Of a stretch of DNA of 64,000 nt, positions 56,395 through 64,000 are shown piece after piece. Origin of the DNA: Hyperoodon ampullatus (Eukaryota; Chordata; Mammalia; Artiodactyla; Ziphiidae); assembly GCA_949752795.1 (NCBI GenBank), contig OX457063.1, forward strand, positions 67,231,783-67,295,782, read 5' to 3'. The position numbers and the translations under genes were made by a program. The notes below the pieces were generated by a model that did no database searches, was not told the origin of the DNA, and was given only the letters and a program-made list of their open reading frames with translations. Within the stretch, counting starts at the first letter, position 1. Each line of letters opens with the position of its first letter.

Positions 56395-56830
56395 CCACAA
56401 TAATTCTGTGTAACGAACCAGCCCAATACTTAGTGGCTTAAAACACAATTATTTATTCTCTCTCACACATCTGCGAACTGGCTGGGAATTGGCTGATCTA
56501 GGCTGGGATTGACTCTAAACTGCAGGTTGGGGCCGGATTTACTCCACAAGCCTCTCATCTTCCCTGAACCAGTGTGCTACCTGGGCTAGCTTCTCTCATG
56601 GCCAGGCATGACTGCAATGGGCAAGCCTAACTGCACAAGGCATTTCGAGCCTCTGCATGAATCATGTCTGCTCCTGTCCCTCTGGCCCAAAGTCAAGAGG
56701 CTGGGAAGTGCACTCTATTCACAGTAGGAGGAAATACAGGTTTTAAGAGTTAAATGGCTGAAAGCACAGATGCAGAGAAGAGTGGGAAATCTGGGCTAAA
56801 AAGTTAACCTACTAGATCCACCAAGGTGAG
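56395..56830. repeat. Mammalian interspersed repeat, family unassigned
   Basis: TAACGAACCAGCCCAATACTTAGTGGCTTAAAACACAATTATTTATTC then TGCGAACTGGCTGGGAATTGGCTGATC resemble a common mammalian repeat carrying 'ACTTAGTGGCTTAAAAC'. Orientation and class were not settled. Confidence 0.55.
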
Positions 56831-57680
56831 GTTTTGGTGATCACCTTATGCTGCCCTCGTCATCCAAGGCCACATGCGCTATTTTCCTGTTAAGAGGTTA
56901 ATATGACCTCTCTTGACCCTAATATGTCATCTGGCCCTTGTTCTCTTATGCTGCTGGAGTCATTCCCAAAAAAGAAAGAATAAGAACAGTGATCCCAATA
57001 CATTTACTGCGGGAAGACATCTGGAGAGTTGTATTTGTTTTTCTTCAGTTTTCAGCTGGATGTTTGGCATTGTGTCAAAAGTTTTACTCTGAGAGGTTTA
57101 GAAAAGTGAGTCTATTTAGTTTGTTACTTCCTCTCCACTTTATAATAAAATACTAGAGTCTCACTCAAATGCCACCCCTTGGCTGCTTGCTGGGAACTAT
57201 GTTACAAGGGAATGTGGATGTCATAAGTTACCTTCTGATGCTCATTCACAAGAATAAATTCCCTCTTGAACTTAAACCAATTGGCTCACTTTAGAAATAA
57301 TCCCATGCCTTGTTTTGTCACATGACAATGAGATTCTATATGCAGGAGATCCTTGTCTTCCTTGGATTTAACAACCACTGTTTCTACTATTTGCTAATGA
57401 CCACTTGGTCAAGGCACGCAATCACTTGTCATTTTTATTGAGATATATAGTTGAATGCCATCTATCCCCACCTTGGTGCCACAGTTTTGATCATGTGCTT
57501 TTCTTAGAGAATATTAACTTCAATAGAAGTGTTTGCAAATTTGGGACTTTTCCAGGTATCTTGGGATATAACCCTTGTGAATGTTGGCAGCCTTTATCTT
57601 TCTCTCTGAAAAGGAGAATGGCCTCTGAACTCAGTTCAGTGCTTCAAATAAAATAAAGCACAAACACCTCAGGGCACCTG
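56831..57680. other. Unique sequence
   Basis: Nothing recognised. Confidence 0.35.
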
Positions 57681-57684
57681 TGGC

Positions 57685-57726
57685 ATATATTTAGTGAATA
57701 TTTATATATATGTTCACTAAATATAT
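57685..57726. repeat. 14-bp perfect inverted repeat
   Basis: ATATATTTAGTGAA (57685-57698) and TTCACTAAATATAT (57713-57726) are exact reverse complements around a 14-base AT-rich loop, followed by a TA run. Confidence 0.92.
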
Positions 57727-57959
57727 ATATATAATGCATATATTATAATATACCACATATTATTTTTTGAAGTATTTTATACATTTTTTATTCCTGAGCT
57801 GGTTTTCTGCATCAATGAAGCATTTACAGATTGAACATATTAAAGTAACGTAAATAGAATAATAAGCATAAAGATTAGAAAGCATGGTGCTAAATTTTCA
57901 TTATTTGATGATTATATTAATGCTAGAGAATGAGTAAAAGCAACCATAATACCATTGCA

Positions 57960-59605
57960 ATTAGAAATTCAGTTAGGTTGACTGTACAAGATTAATTGTT
58001 GTCCTCAAAGTAAATTTTAAGAAAAGATAAACTACCTAGAAATAAATGCCCAGATCTATTTGAAGAAAAGTCTTAAATTCTACTGTTGAACCCAAAAGGC
58101 TTAAATACATATCAAGAACTGACATGTTCTTAGCTAAGAACAGTCAACTTTGTATAACTAGAACAGCGTTTCTCAACTGTATATTATAGCCTCCAAAGGA
58201 CCCTTTTTAGACATATTTTTTCTTAATCTCTCTCTCCTGTTAAATTTTAATACCACAGATACACCAAATATCTGTTTATATACTATACATATACCTGTGC
58301 TTTACACAGAAAAAGAGTAAGTTTTAAAAAAAGTAAATTTTTTGACCTCCAAGAACCAGTCTTTGTCCCTTTAGGTGTAATATATCCTTGCTGAGAATGC
58401 ATGAAATAGACCTTCTCTCTTAATTTATTCCTAACTTTAATTCAATACCAATCAAAATACCAACAATAATTTCTGATGCTGGATACACTGATTCAAACTT
58501 ACAAGACTGGCTTGAAAAGTTTCAAAGTATAAGAATTCTGAGGGGGACTAGCTCTTCTATTAGGATTATAAGACATATTGTAGAAAAGGTCATAAATATT
58601 GATATTATGTGGTAGATTTTCCAGGATATATATTTTATAAGTAGAGCCAGTACATGGTGGAATTTAATATGTGATAAAAAGTGGATTATCAAACAAATGG
58701 ATTTTGAACAACTGACTAGTCCAAAGAATGAGAATGGGGAGTTTATCTCTATTACACTCTTTACACCGAAAAAAAGATGGTCAAAGATTTTAACACAAAA
58801 TGAGATACCACACAAGTATGGAAGAAAATATAGAAAAAAATATTCATATTTTCTTGGAGGGAAAGCCTGGACACAAAATCCAGAAGCCATAAAATTAACG
58901 ACAAATAGCTGTGCATTAAAATGAAAAAATTAATATTTGCATGGTTAAAAATACCACAAATGAAGTTAAAAGGCAAACAACACACCAGGATAAAATATAT
59001 TTGCATTGGGTATATATATACAAAATGGCTAATATTCATAAGATATATTGAACTCTAATAAATCAATAATAAAAATACTAATGACTCCAGAAAAGTGGGC
59101 AACAGAAGAAATGGAAATGCAAATAATTTCAAAATGTAAAAAAAAAAGTGACCATCCACAGAATAAAACTTGAATGAACATTTTTCATGTATCAGAATGG
59201 CAAAGTTGAAAATATTTTGTAATATAACATGTCATTGAGAATATGTAAAAACAAATTCTTACCCATTTTTAGTAAGGGTATAAATCAGCAAAGTCTCTTT
59301 TGCAAAAACAGTTGGTTAATTGCTATGAAAAGTAGAACTTTACACACCCCTTGACTAATATTTTCAGATCTAAATATTTATGCTACAGATGTATTCATCC
59401 TTGTAGTTAAAGACATTTTTTCTAAAATGTTTACAGCAGCATTTTTGTAATAGTGAAGAGTAAAATATCCAATGATAAAAGACTATTTATATGATTTTGA
59501 TACATTCATATAATAGAATACAATGTAGCTACTAATGAAGAATGATTTCCAAGGCATTTTATGGGGGAAAAAAGCAAATTTACTGAAAATTATACAGTAT
59601 TGATA
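57960..59605 (+). mobile_element. Old plus-strand L1 ORF2 3' half
   Basis: Decayed L1 ORF2 and 3' region: AACTACCTAGAAATAAATGCC, CCAATCAAAATACCAACAATA, GAGGGGGACTAGCTCTTCTATTAG, ATGGATTTTGAACAACTGACTAG, CAAAATCCAGAAGCCATAAAATT, AACATTTTTCATGTATCAGAATGG. It is interrupted near 58163-58405 by a hAT-like insert. No long frame remains. Confidence 0.75.
58163..58405. mobile_element. hAT-like insert in old L1
   Basis: Ends resemble each other as inverted repeats: CAGCGTTTCTCAACT at the left and TGCTGAGAATGCATG at the right, with AAAGGACCC internal sequence as in MER-type hAT elements that start CAGCGGTTCTCAA. Confidence 0.5.
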
Positions 59606-59609
59606 TTTG

Positions 59610-59999
59610 TGATAGTTAATGTTATATGTCAGGTTGTCCAGACCATGGCCTGCAGTTGTTTGTTCAAACACTAATCTAGTTGTTGCTCTGAAGGTATTTG
59701 TAGATGTGATTAATATTTATAATTAGTTAACTTTAAATAAAATACATCACCCTTGATAATGTGGGTGGACCTCTTGAAGGCCTTAAGAGTAATACTGAGG
59801 TTTCCTGGAAAAGAAGTTCTGCCTTATGACAGTAACATGTACTCTTACCTAATTTCCAGCCTGCCCTATAAATTTCAGATTTACCAATCCCCACAATTGG
59901 GTGAGCCAATTTCTTAAAAATCTCTCCCTCCCCTACACCCGTATATATAAAGAGATTGGTTCTGTGGGTTCTGTTTCTCTGGAGAATGCTGGCTGATAT
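59610..59999 (+). mobile_element. LTR-like mammalian repeat (MaLR/ERVL type suspected)
   Basis: Starts TGATAGTTAATGTTATATGTCAGGTTG and ends GGTTCTGTTTCTCTGGAGAATGCTGGCTGATATAG, the two ends of a familiar mammalian repeat that begins TG and ends near CTAATACA. AATGTGGGTGGACCTC is also present. The family name is not certain. Confidence 0.6.
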
Positions 60000-60114
60000 A
60001 GTAAGTTATTATATCTTTTAAAAAACTTGTACATGTTATGATTGTATATTCAGCAATTGCCTCTGGAGGGACATTTAAGAGATTAAGACCAGTGGTTGAT
60101 TTTTAGGGGAGGTG
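60000..60114. other. Unique sequence
   Basis: Short AT-rich spacer between the LTR-like repeat and the L1. Confidence 0.3.
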
Positions 60115-60196
60115 GGGGTTTTAATTTATTTTATTGAAGTATAGTTGATTTACAATGTTGTGTTAATTTTCTTCTGTATAGCAAAGTGATTCAGTT

Positions 60197-60263
<67 letters not shown>

Positions 60264-61630
60264 CATTCTTTCTCATAATTCTTTTCCATTATGGCTTATC
60301 ACAGGATATTGAATATAGTTCTCTGTGCTATACAGTAGGACCTTATTGTTTATCCATTCTATATATAATAGTTTGCATCTACTAATTCCAAACTCTCAAT
60401 CCATCCCTCCCCCACTCCCCATCCCATTGGCAACCGCAAGTGTGTTCTCTATGTCTGTGGGTCTGTTTCTGCTTCATAGATAGGTTGATTTGTGTCATAT
60501 TTTAGATTCCACATATAAATGACATCATATGGTGTTTGTCTTTCTCCTTCTGGCTTACTTCATTTAGTATGATAATCTCTAGGTCCATCCATGTTGCTGC
60601 AGATAACATTGTTTCATTCTTTTTTATGGCTGAGTAGTATTCCATTGTATATATGTACCACATCTTCTTTATCCATTCATGTCAATAGACATTTAAGTTG
60701 TTTCCATGTCTTGGCTATTATAAATAGTACTGCAATGAACATACGGGTGCAGGTATCTTTTTGAATTTTAGTTTTGTCCAGATATATATCCAGGAGTGGG
60801 ATTGCTGGATCATATGGCAACTCTATTTTTAGTTTTTTGAAGAACCTCTATACTGTTTTCCATAGTGGCTGCACCAGTTTACATTCCCACCAACAATGTA
60901 GGAGGGTTCCCTTTTCTCCACACCCTCTCCAACATATGTTATTTGTAGATTTTAAAATGATGGCCATTCTGACCGGTGTGAGGTGGTACCTCATTGTAGT
61001 TTTGAGTTGCATTTCTCTAATAATTAGTGATGTTGAGCATCTTTTCATGTGCCTTTTGGCCATTTGTATGTCTTCTTTGGAGAAATGTCTGTTTAGGTCT
61101 TCTGCCCATTTTTTGATTGGGTTGTTTGTTTTTTTGTTGTTGAGTTGTATGAGCTGTTTGTATGTTTTGGAAATTACACCCTTGTCAGTTGCATCATTTG
61201 CAAATATTTTCTGCCAGTCCATCAGCTGTCTTTTCGCTTTGTGTGTGGTTTCCTTTGCTATACAAAAGCTTGTACGTTTGATTAGGTCCCGTTTGTTTAT
61301 TTGTGCTTTTATTTCTATTGCCTTAGGAGACTGACCTAAGAAAACACTGGTACGATTTATGTCAGAGAATGTTTTGCCTATGTTCTCTTCTAGGAGTTTT
61401 ATGGTATCCTGCCTTATATTTAAGTCTTAAAGCCATTTTGAGTTTATTTTTGTGTATGGTGTGAGGGTGTATTCTAACTTCATTGATTTACATGTGGCTG
61501 TCCAACTTTCCCAACACCACTTGCTGAAGAGACTATCTTTTTCCCATTGTGTATTCTCGCCTCCTTTGTTGAAGATTAATTGACCGTAGGTGTGTGCGTT
61601 TATTTCTGGGCTTTCTATTCTGAGGAACAG
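60115..61630 (-). mobile_element. 5'-truncated L1, 1.5 kb
   Basis: Minus strand: tail side TTATTGAAGTATAGTTGA, an expanded AT run (60201-60263), 3' UTR (GTTCTCTGTGCTATACAGTAGG), then ORF2 C-terminal pieces in two frames. Frame 60848-61222 keeps [18 protein letters not shown] and [19 protein letters not shown]; frame 61427-61654 keeps [17 protein letters not shown]. Frameshifts and stops make it non-functional. Confidence 0.92.
60201..60263. repeat. (AT)n microsatellite within L1 3' UTR
   Basis: About 63 bp of AT dinucleotides with one C interruption at 60246. The sister L1 copies in this window carry only a short TATACACATATATAC at this point. Confidence 0.97.
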
Positions 61631-61654
61631 TGGTTGGTTAAACTTGTAACTCAA

Positions 61655-61800
61655 CGTTTGGTTCCTAGCCCTGCAGTGTCAAGTTGGGAGTGAGAAATGC
61701 AGAATCTGAGGCCCCACTTCAGATCCATGGAATCAGATCTGCATTTTAACAAAATGCAGAATTTGAGAGGCACTGGCAAGGGGATTAGGGGCTGGGGGAC
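61655..61800 (+). mobile_element. MER5A-type hAT remnant
   Basis: GAAATGCAGAATCTGAGGCCCCACTTCAGATCCATGGAATCAGATCTGCATTTTAAC, then GAATTTGAGAGGCACTGGC, match MER5A/MER58 sequence. Confidence 0.75.
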
Positions 61801-63825
61801 ATAGCTTCAGATGAAGGGTGGCCACTTCTTCAGCCTGGACTCCCATGCACTGGTTGAACTTTCCTCTGTTCCCACTCGTCCTCCATCCTCTGCCTCTCCA
61901 ACTCGCCCATGCAAGGTGACAATGACTCCCTGCCTCTCTCCTTACTCAGACTACTTCTGACATGCCTCCTATTGATGGCCTTTTCTCTTTCAGCTTTTCG
62001 TTTTTGTTTTTTTTTTTTCCTTTTTGGGAGTAAATTTTAGTAGTCCAAACTAATTTCTCCTCACTTCTTGGGATTTCCTACCCCCAGTCCTTGATGACTC
62101 CAATCTACATGAAACCCTGGAGCTTGGGGGGCAGGGATGGGATGTGGAGAACAGACACTGTATTTGGCTTTGCTGCATTTTCCTCAGAAACTGTGGGGAG
62201 GATGCTGGGCTATCAAAGAGGGGGGATGGAATTTTCGTTACTGTTGTTTATGCTCATATTGTGTTTTAAGCAGAAGATATTTTTTAAATATCTGAAGGTT
62301 TCATTTAATGACATGATTTATCAACAGATCTTGAAAATTTTAACTTGGGGAGCTTTTAAAAGTGGTGTAATTGAATGCAGAGGTCAGTGAAAGATGAATT
62401 GATCTTATTAGAGGGCAGATTATCCAATAGGGGCTCACCTGGTTTAGAGAAAAGCTATAACTTTAACAGGAAGAGAGGAAAGAAATATAAAAAAGACAAC
62501 CTTGGGGAAAAAATACAGCAGGAATAAAACCTGAAAACTTTGCTTGTTCTTATTGTTAAGCTATGGCTCTTATAATGTTTCCAAAGAATGAATGAGCCTG
62601 AAGCCTGATACAACTCAATATGACCTTAGAGTCTGTCTTCTAACAGCTGTAAGGCCATTTGAAGAACTCGGGCCCCCAAATGGATTTGTTAGGCCACGGC
62701 TTAGAGAAATGAGTTTCCATTTTGCAGACGGCCTTCCCTATTACTAAGCTCTAACTTCGATTCTCAGACACATTCTGCAGTGCATCACCTTCAAATAACC
62801 ACTCTCAGTGTCAAAGACCTTCCTGTCTCCACTTGTTGAAGTGTTTTCTGAGCACTTTAGGCCTAGAGGCCAATCAAACCCCATCTGCCTAGCATAGTTC
62901 AGGGACACAAGACATAACTCTGCAAGGCACTTCTTACTGCAGGTGGGGAAGGGCAGGTGGGAATGTTATGTTAATTTTAAATATTATTATCTGAACCTTT
63001 TTATTCCCACAACCACAAAAAACCAGGCCCAAGCCTGGATTTGGATATAGAGTTACTCCAGAGAAGTGTACATTTATATTACTAGATAAGAACATTATTA
63101 TAATATTGTAGCCCAGCTGACTCTGATGTTATCATGTAATGGCAGAGATCCTGTTAGCTAGGTACAGGATAATAGCTTATTTCTGGACTAGAAATTGTTG
63201 GTACTTCAAAGAACTAATTTGTGCATTACCTCCAAAGCATGGAGAAGCCCAGTAATTTGATATATCCCTATGGTATATGTGAAGCTTTCCAGTTGTGGTT
63301 CACAAATTTTATTTTTATAGTAGTAAATTCCGTTTTTCAAAGGTAATTTTAGGTAGAACCTCAACATTTAGAATAGAAAGTAAACATGCTATTAAGGAAA
63401 TAAGTGGGCCCAAACTGCTACCTAGCTGTATTAAGTGCCTCTAACCCCATGATATACTCTGAAGGACAATTATATCATCCGGGGGCTCCCTGGAATATAA
63501 TTTGCAAACGGTCTAGATGAAAACCAGTTTTAATTTGGTGTTCCCAGTTTCCCTATTTTCTTAAGTTCTCCTGCTAGATCCATATCTTCTTGAATTCGCA
63601 AGTTGTACTACACTCCTAACAGTTGGGTTTCTTTTTGAGATTGGGAGACTCACACTTCTGAACGCCAAGCTTTTAATCTTGACCTTTTGAGTTAAAATCT
63701 TTCTAAAGTATATTGCACATTTCCTAGTGTCCTTAAACAGTGTGCTAAATGAATTTTAATCTTTTTTGGCTTGGAATCATCATTTTGGAGACTACAATAT
63801 ATACTATTATACTTGATAGTTAATA
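61801..63825. other. Unique sequence, no gene recognised
   Basis: About 2 kb without an identifiable repeat or exon. A T-rich run lies at about 62009-62020. A 99-codon plus frame at 62091-62390 has no recognisable domain and no splice support. Confidence 0.4.
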
Positions 63826-63827
63826 CA

Positions 63828-64000
63828 ATATAGTAGAAAGAGCACAGACTGTGTAGTCCATGGCATATACTGAACAACCCACTGAACAGCTGTGTCCTTA
63901 AACAAATAATTGAACCTATCTCAGTTACTTAAAAACAAAACTCATATATCAGAATGATACCTAATTTGCAGAGTTGAATGTAAAAGTTGAATAGAATAAT
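63828..64000 (+). repeat. MIR SINE fragment (weak, runs to the window end)
   Basis: ATAGTAGAAAGAGCACAGACTGTGTAGTCC, CAGCTGTGTCCTTAAACAAATAATTGAACCTATCTCAG follow the MIR 5' order (AGAGCACGGACTCTGGAGTCAG ... CTGTGTGACCTTGGGCAAGT...CTCTCTGAGCCTCAG). Confidence 0.65.

Noticed and set aside
1..64000. A coherent novel biological system
   Set aside because: Nothing in the window links into a gene set or pathway. The content is explained by retroelements, DNA transposon remnants, simple repeats and unassigned non-coding DNA.

Overview
The window looks like cetacean (dolphin or whale) nuclear DNA from an intergenic or deep intronic region. The main clue is a family of about 200-bp tRNA-derived SINEs that I recognise as the cetacean CHR-1 type. 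It begins with an A box in TGGCGCAGTGG and a B box in GGTTCGTGCCC and ends in a GC-rich tail plus poly(A). There are eight copies, and three further copies look like the older CHR-2 type shared across whale/hippo/ruminant lineages. I found no convincing exon of a host gene, no RNA gene, no CRISPR array and no bacterial or plasmid feature. Open frames longer than about 100 codons lie inside repeats or lack any recognisable protein signature. Repeat family names come from memory of consensus sequences, because no repeat library could be searched.

Layout. 1-16 kb: mostly single-copy AT-rich sequence with old MIR and L2 fragments, three CHR-1 SINEs (6.55, 11.2 and 15.1 kb), a long old unassigned repeat (about 11.98-13.64 kb) that carries a younger A-tailed insert, and a near-identical 69-bp sequence present at 11.68 and 15.34 kb. 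16-20 kb: a degenerate ORF1-type L1 (HAL1-like) interrupted by a younger L1 3' end, followed by a 1.8-kb truncated L1 on the minus strand. 20-30 kb: mostly unique DNA, a possible SINE-L1 composite at 23.2-23.7 kb and two adjacent CHR-1 copies at 25.0-25.6 kb; 25.6-29.2 kb is the cleanest repeat-poor block and holds one candidate regulatory patch. 30-42 kb: a short L1 with an inverted 5' part (twin priming), MIRs, microsatellites and a polypyrimidine tract.

42.2-51.35 kb is a stack of minus-strand L1 elements. A 5.4-kb L1 (44801-50215) with ORF1, ORF2 and a 3' UTR sits inside an older L1, and a perfect 14-bp target-site duplication marks the event. It is dead: frameshifts and stops run throughout, and two endonuclease residues appear to be substituted. 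51.4-64 kb holds MIR and L2 fragments, three LTR-like elements, MER5-type DNA transposon remnants, CHR-2 and CHR-1 SINEs, an old plus-strand L1 (about 57.96-59.6 kb), and a minus-strand L1 (60.1-61.6 kb) whose 3' UTR carries an expanded AT microsatellite.

No set of genes here works together as a pathway. The information in the window is a record of retrotransposition: at least nine insertions can be read from their own target-site duplications, and several illustrate particular mechanisms (nested insertion, twin priming, a probable poly(A)-only insertion, a duplicated SINE promoter box). I did not find an undescribed biological system.
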